Shown: positions 29,134-39,107 of the stretch, piece after piece | How the letters are laid out: the number at the start of each line of letters is the position of its first letter | Numbering within the stretch: position 1 is the first letter of the stretch | Source of the DNA: Paracoccus shanxieyensis | Lineage (GTDB): Bacteria; Pseudomonadota; Alphaproteobacteria; Rhodobacterales; Rhodobacteraceae | NCBI RefSeq assembly: GCF_009711265.1 | Contig: NZ_WMII01000004.1 | Span: forward strand, 124,001-188,000 | Direction of reading: 5' to 3' | DNA: 64,000 bases | Notes under the pieces: generated by a model | What the model saw: the letters and a program-made list of their open reading frames with translations, nothing else | The model's database searches: none | Told to the model about the DNA's origin: nothing | Made by a program: the position numbers and the translations under genes

Positions 29134-29169
29134 ATTCCGACCGCGCCACAGGCGCAGCCCAAGGATCCG

Positions 29170-30534
29170 ATGGCCAAGCCCACCACCGCCTTCACCTGCA
29201 CCGCCTGCGGCGCGACCCATCGCAAATGGGCGGGCAAATGCGATGCCTGCGGGGCATGGAACAGCATCATCGAAGAAGCGCCGCTGTCGCAGGGCCCCGG
29301 TCGCGGCCTCGGCACGCTGAAAGGCAAAGCCGTGCCGCTCTCGGGCCTTGCCACGCAAGAGGCCCCGCCGCCGCGCGCCATGTCGGGCATCGCGGAACTG
29401 GACCGGGTGCTGGGCGGCGGGCTGGTGCCCGGCTCGGCCATTCTGGTCGGCGGCGATCCGGGCATTGGCAAATCCACGCTGCTGCTGCAGGCCGCCGCAG
29501 CCTTCGCCAATTCCGGCCAGCAGGCCATCTATATCTCGGGCGAGGAAGCCAGCGCCCAGGTCCGGATGCGCGCGCAGCGCCTTGGCCTGGGCGATGCGCC
29601 GGTGCGGCTGGGCGCGGAAACCGCGCTGCGCGACATCCTGACCACGCTGGATGCCGAACGCCCCGATGTGGCGATCATCGATTCGATCCAGACGCTGTGG
29701 TCCGACCAGATCGAGGCCGCGCCCGGCTCGGTCAGCCAGGTCCGTGCCACCGCGCATGAGCTGGTGACCTTTGCCAAACGGCGCGGAACGGCAGTGATCC
29801 TTGTCGGCCATGTCACCAAAGAGGGCCAGATCGCCGGTCCGCGCGTCGTCGAACACATGGTCGATACCGTGCTGTATTTCGAGGGCGAGCGCGGCCACCA
29901 GTTCCGCATCCTGCGCGCCCACAAGAACCGTTTCGGCCCGGCCGATGAAATCGGCGTCTTCGAGATGACGGGCGGTGGCCTGTCCGAAGTCGCCAACCCC
30001 TCGGCGCTGTTTCTGTCCGAACGCGGCGAGCCCTCGCCCGGATCGGCGGTGTTTGCGGGCATCGAAGGCACCCGCCCGGTTCTGACCGAGGTGCAGGCCC
30101 TGATCGCGCCCTCGACCCTTGCCAGTCCGCGCCGCACGGTGGTCGGGCTGGACAGCGGGCGGGTCTCGACCATTCTTGCCGTGCTCGAGGCGCGCTGCGC
30201 GATTCCCTTCGCCGGTCTCGACGTTTTCCTGAACGTCGCGGGCGGGATGCGGGTGAACGAACCCGCCGCCGATCTTGCAATTGCGGCGGCGCTTCTCAGC
30301 GCACGCGAAGATAGCGCCCTTCCCGCCGATTGTGTCCTTTTCGGCGAAATCAGCCTTTCCGGCGCGCTGCGCCCGGTGGCTCAGGCCGAAAACAGGTTGA
30401 AAGAGGCGCAGAAACTTGGTTTTTCACGGGCTATCCTGCCCACGGCCACGAAGGTCGAGGGTCTTGCCGGGATGCGGATCAACCGCGCCCCGGATCTGAC
30501 AAGCTTCGTGGGCGAGACATTCGGGGCCGGTTAA
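29170..30534 (+). CDS. radA: DNA repair protein RadA
   Basis: A 454-residue RecA-like branch-migration ATPase. The N-terminal zinc finger uses the CxxC pairs CTAC and CDAC. The Walker A motif is GGDPGIGKST, the RadA-specific KNRFG motif is in HKNRFGPADEIGVFEM, and a Lon-like domain forms the C-terminus (FLNVAGGMRVNEPAADLAIA). Length and order are normal. cvpA follows after 58 bp. Confidence 0.96.
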   Translation: MAKPTTAFTCTACGATHRKWAGKCDACGAWNSIIEEAPLSQGPGRGLGTLKGKAVPLSGLATQEAPPPRAMSGIAELDRVLGGGLVPGSAILVGGDPGIGKSTLLLQAAAAFANSGQQAIYISGEEASAQVRMRAQRLGLGDAPVRLGAETALRDILTTLDAERPDVAIIDSIQTLWSDQIEAAPGSVSQVRATAHELVTFAKRRGTAVILVGHVTKEGQIAGPRVVEHMVDTVLYFEGERGHQFRILRAHKNRFGPADEIGVFEMTGGGLSEVANPSALFLSERGEPSPGSAVFAGIEGTRPVLTEVQALIAPSTLASPRRTVVGLDSGRVSTILAVLEARCAIPFAGLDVFLNVAGGMRVNEPAADLAIAAALLSAREDSALPADCVLFGEISLSGALRPVAQAENRLKEAQKLGFSRAILPTATKVEGLAGMRINRAPDLTSFVGETFGAG

Positions 30535-30592
30535 GGCTCGGGATGGCGCGGCCACCCGAAAACGCGGCAGGGTCCGCAAGAAGGGCGTGACA

Positions 30593-31201
30593 ATGGACGG
30601 ATTCACCATCATCGACGGCATCGTGGCGGCAGTCGTCATCCTCTCGGCGATTCTGGCCTATTCGCGCGGCTTCGTGCGCGAATCGCTTTCGATCCTCGGC
30701 TGGATCGGGGCGGCCGTGCTGGCCTTCATCTTCGCCGCGACCGTACGACCGATGGTCGCGCAGATCCCGGTGCTGAACCAGTTTCTGGCCGAAAGCTGCG
30801 AACTCTCGACCATCGCCGCCTTTGCCGCCGTCTTCGCGCTGGCCTTGGTGCTGTTTTCCATCATCACGCCGCTGTTTTCCTCGGTCGTGCAGCGCTCGGC
30901 GCTTGGTGGCATCGATCAGGGCATGGGTTTCCTCTTCGGTGTGGCGCGCGGCATCCTGCTGGTGGCGGTCGCCTTCATCGTTTACGACCGCGTGATGGCA
31001 AGCCAGCCGGTCGCCATGGTGGAAAATTCCCGCTCGGCACAGGTCTTCCAACGCATGAGCGCGCAGATGGACCAGCAGATCCCGCAGGATGCGCCGGGCT
31101 GGGTTGTGTCGCGTTATGAACAGCTTGTGCGCGGCTGCGCGCCGACCCAGCCGGTCGATGCCGGCACTGCGACGCCTGCCGCCACGACGCCCGCAAACTG
31201 A
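30593..31201 (+). CDS. cvpA: CvpA family membrane protein
   Basis: A 202-residue protein with four hydrophobic helices and the CvpA pattern: the opening DGFTIIDGIVAAVV, then YSRGFVRESLSILGWIGA, then SALGGIDQGMGFLFGVARGILL. The family was named for colicin V production and is linked to envelope homeostasis; its molecular role is unsettled. ATG 30593 is preceded by AAGAAGGG; a GTG two codons upstream is possible. It lies upstream of purF, as cvpA does in E. coli, although 145 bp separate them here. Confidence 0.9.
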   Translation: MDGFTIIDGIVAAVVILSAILAYSRGFVRESLSILGWIGAAVLAFIFAATVRPMVAQIPVLNQFLAESCELSTIAAFAAVFALALVLFSIITPLFSSVVQRSALGGIDQGMGFLFGVARGILLVAVAFIVYDRVMASQPVAMVENSRSAQVFQRMSAQMDQQIPQDAPGWVVSRYEQLVRGCAPTQPVDAGTATPAATTPAN

Positions 31202-31346
31202 TCGCCAAGGAAATTAGTGACCATTTCGTGACACATAATGCGCCCTGCTGGTCCAGCGGGGCGTGACTTTATCCGCCCTTGCCCCTATATGTGGCGAAAC
31301 AAGCGCCACTATGCAGCCCTCCCCCTGTTAGCCCCATGAGTCGGTG

Positions 31347-32843
31347 ATGATGCAGCCATTTCTTGCCCATCCCTTCGATCACGACCGCCTGCATGAAGAA
31401 TGCGGCGTCTTTGGCGTGATCGGTGTCGCGGATGCCGCGAATTTTGTCGCCCTTGGCCTTCATGCCCTGCAGCATCGCGGGCAGGAAGCCGGGGGGATCA
31501 TCAGCCACGATGCCGAGCAGGGGTTCAACAGCGCCCATCGCTTCGGCTATGTGCGCGACAATTTCACCAAGCAATCGCTGATGGAGACCCTGCCCGGCTC
31601 GCTGGCCATCGGCCATGTGCGCTATTCGACGGCGGGCACCAAGGCCGCCACCGCGATCCGCGACGTGCAGCCATTCTTCGGCGAATTCGCCATGGGCGGC
31701 TGCGCCGTCGCCCATAACGGCAATATCACCAATGCCATGGCGCTGCGCCGCGAGCTGATCGAGCGTGGCTCGATCTTCCAGTCCTCCAGCGACAGCGAAT
31801 GCATCATTCACCTGATGGCGCGGTCGATCCAGCGCAACATCCCCGAACGGATGAAGGACGCGCTGCGCCGCGTCGAAGGCGCGTTCAGCGTCATCGCCAT
31901 GACCCGCACCAAGCTGCTCGGCGTGCGCGATCCCCTTGGCGTGCGCCCGCTGGTGCTGGGCCGGATCGGCGATGACGGCTTCGCGCTGGCCTCGGAAACC
32001 TGCGCGCTGGACATCATCGGCGCCGAGTTCGTGCGGGAAATCGAGCCGGGCGAAATGGTCGTCATCTCGCAGGGCAAGGTCGAAAGCTCGCGCCCCTTCG
32101 GCCCCTCGACCGGCCGGTTCTGCATCTTTGAACATGTGTATTTCTCGCGCCCCGATTCGATCATCGGCGGGCGCTCGGTCTATGAAACCCGCCGCCAGAT
32201 CGGCGTGGAACTGGCCCGCGAGGCCCCGATCGAGGCGGATCTGGTCTGCCCGGTCCCCGATTCGGGCACCCCTGCCGCCATCGGCTATGCGCATGAAAGC
32301 GGCATCCCCTTTGGCATGGGCATCATCCGCAACCAGTATATGGGCCGGACCTTCATCGAGCCGACCGAACAGATCCGCAACATGGGCGTGCGGCTGAAGC
32401 TCAATGTGAACCGCGCGCTTGTCGCCGGCAAGCGCGTGGTGCTGGTCGACGATTCCGTGGTGCGCGGCACCACCTCGCGCAAGATCAAGGACATGATCCT
32501 TGATGCAGGCGCGGCAGAGGTGCATTTCCGCATCGCCAGCCCGCCGACGGCATGGCCCTGTTTCTATGGCGTCGATACCCCCGACCGCGAAAAACTGCTG
32601 GCCGCGCAGATGTCCGAAGAGGAAATGCGCGACTGGATCGGCGTCGACAGTCTGGCCTTCGTGTCGCTGGACGGGCTGTATCGCGCCGCAGGCGAGGTCA
32701 AGGGACGCAACAATTCCTGCCCGCAATATTGCGACGCCTGCTTCTCGGGCGATTACCCGGTCGCCCCCTTCGATCAGCTGGAGCGTGGCTTCCGCATGAA
32801 GCCGAATTCCGAAACCGCCGAACTGGGCCACGCCGCCGAATAA
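31347..32843 (+). CDS. purF: amidophosphoribosyltransferase
   Basis: A 498-residue enzyme for the first step of purine synthesis, PRPP plus glutamine to phosphoribosylamine. The N-terminal nucleophile is the Cys of EECGVFGVIG (about C19), exposed after propeptide removal as in B. subtilis PurF. The PRPP loop is VVLVDDSVVRGTTSRK. Cysteines in AWPCFYG and in SCPQYCDACFSG resemble the Fe-S ligands of the B. subtilis type. Start choice between 31344 (GTG), 31347 and 31350 is open, since no clear RBS is seen. A strong terminator follows. Confidence 0.96.
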   Translation: MMQPFLAHPFDHDRLHEECGVFGVIGVADAANFVALGLHALQHRGQEAGGIISHDAEQGFNSAHRFGYVRDNFTKQSLMETLPGSLAIGHVRYSTAGTKAATAIRDVQPFFGEFAMGGCAVAHNGNITNAMALRRELIERGSIFQSSSDSECIIHLMARSIQRNIPERMKDALRRVEGAFSVIAMTRTKLLGVRDPLGVRPLVLGRIGDDGFALASETCALDIIGAEFVREIEPGEMVVISQGKVESSRPFGPSTGRFCIFEHVYFSRPDSIIGGRSVYETRRQIGVELAREAPIEADLVCPVPDSGTPAAIGYAHESGIPFGMGIIRNQYMGRTFIEPTEQIRNMGVRLKLNVNRALVAGKRVVLVDDSVVRGTTSRKIKDMILDAGAAEVHFRIASPPTAWPCFYGVDTPDREKLLAAQMSEEEMRDWIGVDSLAFVSLDGLYRAAGEVKGRNNSCPQYCDACFSGDYPVAPFDQLERGFRMKPNSETAELGHAAE

Positions 32844-32872
32844 GGCGCGCGGGCCGCACAGGACCGCAAAAA

Positions 32873-32902
32873 GGCGGGGGCTCGATGCCCCCGCCTTTTT
32901 TT
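32873..32902 (+). terminator. rho-independent terminator after purF
   Basis: GGCGGGGG and CCCCCGCC form an 8-bp GC stem with a seven-base loop, followed by seven T. It begins 29 bp after the purF stop. An AT-rich segment (32909-32926, GGATTTTCAAACCAGTCC) follows and resembles the dyad at 60789-60810. Confidence 0.92.
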
Positions 32903-32935
32903 GCGCCCGGATTTTCAAACCAGTCCTCCGGATCT

Positions 32936-33991
32936 CTAAAGCCGCCCCACGCTTTCGGGCAGGATGACGATGAAGCGGCTGCCTTCGCCCTTCTTGCTTT
33001 CGATGCGCAGCCGGCCGCGATGGCGGCTGATGATGTGCTTGACGATGGCCAGCCCCAGCCCGGTGCCGCCCTGTTCGCGCGATCGGTGCGTATCGACGCG
33101 GTAGAAGCGCTCGGTCAGGCGCGGCAGGTGGCGGGGGTCGATGCCTTCGCCCTTGTCCGCAACCGCGATGGCCCAGGCCGGGCCGCGCATCACCGGCTCA
33201 TGGTCCAGCCGCTCCAGCGTGATCGTCACCAGACCGCCGCCCGCACCGTATTTCACCGCGTTCTCGATCAGGTTGTGAAACACCTGCACCAGCTGATCGG
33301 CATCGCCCGGCAGCTGCACCGCGCGGTCGGCCAGCCCCACCTGTTCGATGGCCACGCCCGCAGCCGCAGCCTGCGGGGTCAGCGCCGTCACCGCGCTGCG
33401 GATCAGACCGGCGATATCCACGGTCTCGACGGGTCGCCGCCGTTCGTCCTGTTCTACGCGGCTCAGCGACAGCAGATCGCCGATCAGACGGTTCATCCGC
33501 CCGGCCTCGCGCTCCATGATGTCAAGGAAGCGGTCGCGGGCATTGGGGTCGTTGCGGGCCGGGCCGCGCAGTGTCTCGATAAAGCCCATCAGCGCGGTCA
33601 GCGGCGTGCGCAATTCGTGGCTGACATTGGCGACGAAATCGCGGCGCATCAGCTCGGTTTCTTCATCGCGCGAGCGGTCCTCGATCACCACGGCGGCGGC
33701 GCGGCGGCCCTCAAGCTGCATCGCGGTGACCGTGACCTCGCAAAACACCCCGCGCCCCTGCGACATCAGCGTGGCGTTCAGGCGCGCGCGTTCCTCTCCG
33801 GCCAGCACGGCATCCAGAGCGGCGTTGATTTCGGGATGGCGCAGCACGGTGACGAAGGGCCGGGCCGAGGGGATCGGCCCCAGCAGCACTTCGGCGGCGT
33901 CATTGGCCCCGATCAGCTTGGCATAGTGATCGACCACCAGCATCGGCACCGTCACCGCCCGCAGGATCTGGCGCAGATCGGACATGCTCAT
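32936..33991 (-). CDS. PhoR-like sensor histidine kinase without membrane segments
   Basis: A 351-residue kinase with an N-terminal PAS-like domain (about residues 10-105), a dimerisation/phosphoacceptor domain with H125 in [13 protein letters not shown], and a HATPase domain with [18 protein letters not shown] and [13 protein letters not shown]. The H-box and FYRVD segment match PhoR. There is no transmembrane helix. ATG 33991 overlaps the carbonic anhydrase stop by 4 bp, so it is the third gene of gmk-gammaCA-kinase. No phoB, phoU or pst genes follow; the next feature is the purF terminator. Confidence 0.88.
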   Translation of the reverse strand: MSMSDLRQILRAVTVPMLVVDHYAKLIGANDAAEVLLGPIPSARPFVTVLRHPEINAALDAVLAGEERARLNATLMSQGRGVFCEVTVTAMQLEGRRAAAVVIEDRSRDEETELMRRDFVANVSHELRTPLTALMGFIETLRGPARNDPNARDRFLDIMEREAGRMNRLIGDLLSLSRVEQDERRRPVETVDIAGLIRSAVTALTPQAAAAGVAIEQVGLADRAVQLPGDADQLVQVFHNLIENAVKYGAGGGLVTITLERLDHEPVMRGPAWAIAVADKGEGIDPRHLPRLTERFYRVDTHRSREQGGTGLGLAIVKHIISRHRGRLRIESKKGEGSRFIVILPESVGRL

Positions 33992-34512
33992 GCCTCCGCG
34001 GGTTTCAGCCCCGACCGGAAGCGCTCGGCGTTCCGGCGATAGCCCTCGGCGGATTTCAGCAGCGCGGCGCGGGCATCGGCGTCCAGTTCGCGCACGATGC
34101 GGCCCGGCGCGCCCATGACCAGCGATCCGGGCGGGATCTCTTTGCCTTCGGCCACCAGCGCCCCTGCCCCGATCAGCGAGCCTGCGCCGATGCGCGCGCC
34201 GTTCAGGATGATCGCGCCCATGCCGATCAGCACGCCATCCTCGATGGTGCAGCCATGCAGGATCGCGCGATGCCCGATGGTGCAATCCGCACCGATGGTC
34301 AGCGGAAAGCCCATATCGCTGTGACAGACCGTCAGATCCTGCACGTTCGAGCCACGCCCGACCCGGATCGTTTCATTGTCGCCGCGCAGCACCGCGCCAA
34401 ACCAGACGCTGGCCCCGGCCTCCAGCACCACATCGCCCATAACCTGCGCATCGGGGGCGATCCAAGCGTCCTGGGCCAATTGCGGGTTGCGTCCGTCCAG
34501 ATCCCAGATCAT
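33988..34512 (-). CDS. gamma carbonic anhydrase family protein
   Basis: A 174-residue left-handed beta-helix protein of the gamma-CA/hexapeptide group (YrdA/PaaY-like). Hexapeptide turns run through [31 protein letters not shown]. The zinc-ligand-type histidines are in [15 protein letters not shown]. Activity as a carbonic anhydrase is not assured for this group. It is coupled on both sides by ATGA overlaps to gmk and the kinase gene. Confidence 0.92.
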   Translation of the reverse strand: MIWDLDGRNPQLAQDAWIAPDAQVMGDVVLEAGASVWFGAVLRGDNETIRVGRGSNVQDLTVCHSDMGFPLTIGADCTIGHRAILHGCTIEDGVLIGMGAIILNGARIGAGSLIGAGALVAEGKEIPPGSLVMGAPGRIVRELDADARAALLKSAEGYRRNAERFRSGLKPAEA

Positions 34513-35141
34513 GCGCTGTCCTCCTCCATCAACTGCCGCACAAAGGGGCCAAGCCCCACTTGCCGGGCGCGCCGCATCCGTTCGGCCATCAGGATCGTCT
34601 TCAGCGCCTCGGTGCTGTGGTCCAGATCCTCATTCACGATGACATAATCGTATTCCGCCCAATGGCTGATTTCATCGCGGCTTTTCTGCATGCGCGCGGC
34701 GATCACCTCGGCCGCGTCCTGCTGGCGCGAAATCAGCCGCCGCTCAAGTTCGGCCAGGGACGGCGGCAGCACGAAGATCGAAATGACATGCGCCCCAAGG
34801 ACCGAGGCGCGGATCTGCTGACCGCCCTGCCAGTCCACATCGAACAAGGTATCACGCCCGGCGCGCATCGCGTCTTCGACAGGGCCGCGCGGCGTGCCGT
34901 AAAGATTGCCGAAGACCTCGGCATGTTCCAGCATCTCGCCCGCCGTGACCATGCTGCGGAACTGCTCGCGTTCGCGGAAATAGTAATGCTCGCCCTCGAC
35001 CTCGCCCGGTCGCGGCTTGCGGGTGGTGGCGGACACCGAAAACCGCAGCGCCGGATCCCAGGCCATCAGCCGCCGCGCCAGCGTCGACTTGCCGGCACCC
35101 GAGGGCGATGACAGGATGATCAGAAGCCCGCTGCGTTCCAT
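34509..35141 (-). CDS. gmk: guanylate kinase
   Basis: A 210-residue enzyme converting GMP to GDP. The P-loop is [10 protein letters not shown], the GMP-binding region includes [19 protein letters not shown], and [10 protein letters not shown] matches the family core. ATG 35141 has AAGGAG about 10 bp upstream and is preferred over an earlier in-frame start. It is divergent from the PAS-domain gene; the 181-bp gap holds both promoters but no motif I can name. Confidence 0.96.
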   Translation of the reverse strand: MERSGLLIILSSPSGAGKSTLARRLMAWDPALRFSVSATTRKPRPGEVEGEHYYFREREQFRSMVTAGEMLEHAEVFGNLYGTPRGPVEDAMRAGRDTLFDVDWQGGQQIRASVLGAHVISIFVLPPSLAELERRLISRQQDAAEVIAARMQKSRDEISHWAEYDYVIVNEDLDHSTEALKTILMAERMRRARQVGLGPFVRQLMEEDSA

Positions 35142-35322
35142 GCGTTCCGATCTCCTTACGATTGCCGTCTGAACGGCGCATGAATGGCGCAGCGCGGGGG
35201 GGCGGGTCAAGCCCGGCAGGTCGGCGGTCTTAACCATTGAGAAAGAATTTGCTCGGAACCGTCACATAATGGGTTTAACTTCCGCCACATATCACGAGTT
35301 TTGTTTCATCAGGTTGATCCAC

Positions 35323-36153
35323 ATGTCCGAAGATCACGGCGCAGGCAACGGTCGAGAGGTCATTCGCCCGCTGCAATTCGACAAGCCCGATACCGGCAAG
35401 CTGTTGCATCTTGCCGATTACGAAACGGTGCAGCCCAGCCGCATCGTGGGCGAGCTGCGCGGCTATTGGGAAGGGCTGCGGCAGGGTCGCGCCATCCCGG
35501 CGCGTGCAGATGTCGAACCGCGCGGCATCCGCCGGGCGCTGGATTACGCCTTCATCCTTGAACGTATCGCACCGGGGGCCGCGCGGTTCCGTCTGGCCGG
35601 GCGCCACCTGATCGACCTGATGGGGATGGAAGTGCGCGGCATGCCGATCTGTTCCTTTCTGAATACCTCGTCGCGCGGGCGGCTGTCGGACGTGCTGGAA
35701 AGCGTGTTCCGTGGCCCGCAGATCGCCGAGATCACGCTGGAATCCGAAGCGGGCTATGGCCGTCCGGCGCTGTCGGGGCAGATGCTGCTGCTGCCCTTGC
35801 GTTCGGATCTGGGCGATGTGACGCGCGCCTTGGGGTGTCTTGTGACCGAGGGTGAGATCGGACAGGGCCCGCGCCGCTTCGATCTGCTGACGGATGAGGT
35901 GCTGCCGGTCATCCCCGGCGCCAAGGTCCTGAAGCCCTCGGCCTCAGCCAGCGGATTTGCCGAAGCCCCGAAACGCTGGCGCGGCAAGGCCGAGGTGGAA
36001 CCCGCCGAAGCCCCGACGCCGTCAACACGGCGCCCGGCAACCCAAGCGCCAGGGGCTCAAGCCCCGATCCCGCCCGATAACGACACCCCGGATGAGCGTC
36101 GGGCGCGGTTCCGCATCGTCGCCGCGCCAGACCCGGAACCCAGGCGGGACTAA
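35323..36153 (+). CDS. PAS-domain protein (PAS_5/DUF1457 type)
   Basis: A 276-residue soluble protein. The core (about residues 45-190) has YWEGLRQGRAIPARADVEPRGI and FRLAGRHLIDLMGMEVRGMP, a pattern of the PAS_5 family found mostly in alphaproteobacteria. The C-terminal 80 residues are Pro/Ala-rich and low-complexity. No kinase or output domain is attached. Homologues have been linked to envelope or motility control in a few species, which I cannot confirm here. A bidirectional terminator follows. Confidence 0.82.
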   Translation: MSEDHGAGNGREVIRPLQFDKPDTGKLLHLADYETVQPSRIVGELRGYWEGLRQGRAIPARADVEPRGIRRALDYAFILERIAPGAARFRLAGRHLIDLMGMEVRGMPICSFLNTSSRGRLSDVLESVFRGPQIAEITLESEAGYGRPALSGQMLLLPLRSDLGDVTRALGCLVTEGEIGQGPRRFDLLTDEVLPVIPGAKVLKPSASASGFAEAPKRWRGKAEVEPAEAPTPSTRRPATQAPGAQAPIPPDNDTPDERRARFRIVAAPDPEPRRD

Positions 36154-36163
36154 GCGCGACATG

Positions 36164-36193
36164 AAAAAACGGCGGCCGGATGGCCGCCGTTTT
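36164..36193. terminator. bidirectional terminator between the PAS gene and aroG
   Basis: ACGGCGGCC, four bases, GGCCGCCGT form a perfect 9-bp stem (36169-36190). Six A precede it and four T follow, so it can terminate transcription from both convergent genes. Confidence 0.9.
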
Positions 36194-36215
36194 CTGATGT
36201 TCAGACAGATCGCCC

Positions 36216-37622
36216 CTAGACGGCTTTGGCTTCGCGCGACCGGTCGCGGCGACGGGTGCGCAGTTCTTCGGCCACAAGGAAGGCCAGTTCCAGCGACTGG
36301 CTGGCATTCAGGCGCGGGTCGCAGGCGGTGTGGTAGCGGCTGGACAGGTCTTCATCCGTCACCGCGCGCACGCCACCCGTGCATTCCGTCACATCCTGCC
36401 CCGTCATCTCGAAATGCACCCCGCCGGGGATCGAGCCTTCGGCGCGATGCACGGCAAAGAATTCCCGCACCTCGCGCAGCACGGAATCAAAGGGCCGGGT
36501 CTTGTAGCCCGAGGCCGCCTTGATGGTGTTGCCATGCATCGGATCGCAGGACCAGACGACATTCGCGCCTTCCTCTTGCACCGCCTTGATCAGGCGCGGC
36601 AGGTGATCGCCGACCGATCCGGCACCGAACCGCGCGATCAGCGTCAGGCGGCCAGCCTCATTATCCGGGTTAAGTTTTGTCAGCAGCGTGCGGAAATCGC
36701 TGTCAGAAATCGATGGGCCGCATTTCAGCCCGATCGGGTTCTGCACGCCGCGCGCAAATTCGACATGCGCGCCGTCGATCTGGCGCGTGCGGTCGCCGAT
36801 CCAGATCATATGCCCCGACCCCGCCACCGGCAGGCCGGTGGTGCTGTCGATGCGGGCCAGTGCCTCTTCGTATTCCAGAAGCAACGCCTCGTGGCTGGTG
36901 TAGAAATCCACCTTGCCCAGATCATGCGCGGTTTCCGCCGTCACGCCCGCTGCGGCCATGAAGGCCATGGCGTCGCTGATATGGTCGGCGATGTCGCGAT
37001 AGCGCGCGGCTTCCGCGCCGCCGGTGAAATCGCTGATCCAGCTTTGCACGCGGTGCATGTCGGCATAACCGCCGGTCGAGAATGCGCGCAGCAGGTTCAG
37101 CGAGGCCGCGGCCTGCGTATAGGCCGAGAGCATGCGCTGCGGATCGGGAATGCGGGCCTCGGGTGTGAAATCAAAGCCGTTGATGATGTCGCCGCGATAG
37201 CTGGGCAATTCGCTGTCGCCGATCTTTTCAGTCGGCGCGGAACGCGGCTTGGCGAACTGGCCCGCCACGCGACCGACCTTCACCACGGGAAGCTGCGCCC
37301 CCCATGTCAGCACGACCGCCATTTGCAGCATCACCTTGAAGGTGTCGCGGATATTGTCGGCGGAAAACTCGGTAAAGCTTTCCGCGCAATCGCCGCCCTG
37401 CAACAGGAACGCCTGCCCCAGCGCGACTTCGGCCAGCGATGCCTTCAGGCGGCGCGCCTCACCGGCAAAGACCAGCGGCGGATATTTGGCTAGCTGCGCC
37501 TCGACGGCGGCCACGGCAGAGGCGTCAGGATAGTCCGGCATCTGAATGCGCGGATGGGCGCGCCAGCCACGCTTGTCCCATGCCTTGGCCGGGGTCGCGG
37601 AAGCCGTTTTCTGCTGTGCCAT
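36216..37622 (-). CDS. aroG: class II 3-deoxy-7-phosphoheptulonate synthase
   Basis: A 468-residue plant-type (class II) DAHP synthase, the first step of the shikimate pathway from PEP and erythrose 4-phosphate. Family segments are [52 protein letters not shown] and [15 protein letters not shown]. These hold the metal-binding Cys, His, Glu and Asp residues. Two adjacent ATG codons (37625, 37622) follow GGAGG; the second is better spaced. Confidence 0.95.
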   Translation of the reverse strand: MAQQKTASATPAKAWDKRGWRAHPRIQMPDYPDASAVAAVEAQLAKYPPLVFAGEARRLKASLAEVALGQAFLLQGGDCAESFTEFSADNIRDTFKVMLQMAVVLTWGAQLPVVKVGRVAGQFAKPRSAPTEKIGDSELPSYRGDIINGFDFTPEARIPDPQRMLSAYTQAAASLNLLRAFSTGGYADMHRVQSWISDFTGGAEAARYRDIADHISDAMAFMAAAGVTAETAHDLGKVDFYTSHEALLLEYEEALARIDSTTGLPVAGSGHMIWIGDRTRQIDGAHVEFARGVQNPIGLKCGPSISDSDFRTLLTKLNPDNEAGRLTLIARFGAGSVGDHLPRLIKAVQEEGANVVWSCDPMHGNTIKAASGYKTRPFDSVLREVREFFAVHRAEGSIPGGVHFEMTGQDVTECTGGVRAVTDEDLSSRYHTACDPRLNASQSLELAFLVAEELRTRRRDRSREAKAV

Positions 37623-37773
37623 CATCCTGTCCTCCTAGAAATGGTGACAAGGATATAAAGCTTCGCGCGACGAAGGGAAAGCACCCGCGTATGCGGGGGT
37701 GACCCAACGTCCGCGCGGGTTCGGGACATGCCGCCGACGCCTGCGCACTTTTCTTTTCATGCCCGCGCTTATA

Positions 37774-37786
37774 ACCTGTCAGACAG
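37774..37786. promoter_or_regulatory. palindrome upstream of the amino acid ABC operon
   Basis: CCTGTC-A-GACAGG is a perfect 13-bp palindrome 28 bp before the start of the binding-protein gene, directly after a TATAAC sequence that could serve as a -10 element. The position suits a repressor operator. Nearby regulator genes do not suggest which protein would bind. Confidence 0.4.
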
Positions 37787-37814
37787 GACAACGTTCCACT
37801 CAGGGAGAGACGTG

Positions 37815-38999
37815 ATGAAGAAACTTCTTCTGGCCAGCGCGGCCTGTGTCGCCATCGCAGGCACTGCCGCCGCCGAAGAGATCAAGATGGGCATTTCGCT
37901 GGGCCTGACCGGCCCGCTGGAATCCATCGCGCCGAACATCCAGAAAGGCGCCGAACTGGCGATGAAGGAAGTCAGCGACAGCGGCAAGCTGCTGGGCGGT
38001 TCGACCGTCGTGCCGGTTGCCGCCGACAATACCTGCGTCGACGCCGCAGCCTCGGTCGCCGCCGTGGAACGGCTGGTGACGGCAGAAGGCGTCAAGGGCA
38101 TCATGGGCGGCATGTGCTCGGGCGAAACCATTGCCTCGCTCGAGCGTGTGGGCGTGCCGAACGGCGTCGTGATGATCTCGCCCTCGGCCACGTCGCCGGC
38201 GCTTTCGACCATCGACGACAAGGGCTTCTTCTTCCGCACCGCGCCGTCGGATGCCCGTCAGGGCGAGGTGATGGCCGATATCGTGCTGGAAAAAGGCATC
38301 AAATCGGTCGCCATCACCTATACCAACAACGATTACGGCAAGGGTCTGGCCGACAGCTTTGCCAAATCCTATACCGAAAAGGGCGGCGCGGTGACGATTT
38401 CCGCCGCGCATGACGACGGCAAGGGCGACTATTCCGCCGAAGTCGCGGCGCTGGCCGCAGCGGGTGGCGATGCGCTGGTCGTGGCGGGCTATGCCGATCA
38501 GGGCGGTTCGGGCGTCATTCAGGGCGCGCTGGATACCGGCGCGTTTTCGACCTTCGTGCTGCCTGACGGCATGGTGAACCAGGCGCTTGTGGACAAGTTC
38601 GGCGATCAGCTTGACACGTCGTTCGGGCAGAACCCCTCGGCCGAGGGCGAAGGCCATGACAAGTTTGTCGAACTGGCGAAAGCCGCCGGTTTCGACGCCA
38701 CCTCGGCCTATTCGGGCGAGGCTTACGATGCGGCGGCGCTGATGCTGCTGGCGATGGAAGCGGCCAAGACCTCGGACCCGAAAGTCTATAAGGACAAGGT
38801 CATGGAGGTCGCCAACGCGCCGGGCGAAAAGATCTATCCCGGCGAACTGGCCAAGGGGCTGGAGCTTCTGGCCGCCGGTCAGGACATCGATTACGTCGGT
38901 GCGACCGCCGTCGAACTGGTCGAACCCGGCGAAAATGCCGGCGTCTATCGCGAAGTCGACTTCAAGGGCGGCACGCTGAACGTGGTGGGCTACCGCTAA
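37815..38999 (+). CDS. branched-chain amino acid-type ABC transporter substrate-binding protein
   Basis: A 394-residue periplasmic binding protein. The Sec signal peptide (MKKLLLASAACVAIAGTAAAEE) is probably cleaved after the AxA at about residue 20. The mature protein is a LivJ-like type I fold: IKMGISLGLTGPLESIAPNIQKG, DNTCVDAAASVAAVERLV and ISPSATSPALS. GGGAGAG precedes the ATG. It leads the order binding protein, LivG, LivF, LivH, LivM. The substrate may be an amino acid or amide and cannot be fixed from the sequence. Confidence 0.93.
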   Translation: MKKLLLASAACVAIAGTAAAEEIKMGISLGLTGPLESIAPNIQKGAELAMKEVSDSGKLLGGSTVVPVAADNTCVDAAASVAAVERLVTAEGVKGIMGGMCSGETIASLERVGVPNGVVMISPSATSPALSTIDDKGFFFRTAPSDARQGEVMADIVLEKGIKSVAITYTNNDYGKGLADSFAKSYTEKGGAVTISAAHDDGKGDYSAEVAALAAAGGDALVVAGYADQGGSGVIQGALDTGAFSTFVLPDGMVNQALVDKFGDQLDTSFGQNPSAEGEGHDKFVELAKAAGFDATSAYSGEAYDAAALMLLAMEAAKTSDPKVYKDKVMEVANAPGEKIYPGELAKGLELLAAGQDIDYVGATAVELVEPGENAGVYREVDFKGGTLNVVGYR

Positions 39000-39107
39000 G
39001 GGTCGCGCCCATATCAACGGAGAGCCCGGAGAAATCCGGGCTTTCTGCAATTATAACAGCACATTGAACGCAACATTTCGCGTGATGTGTGAAGCTTGGG
39101 GAGCATC

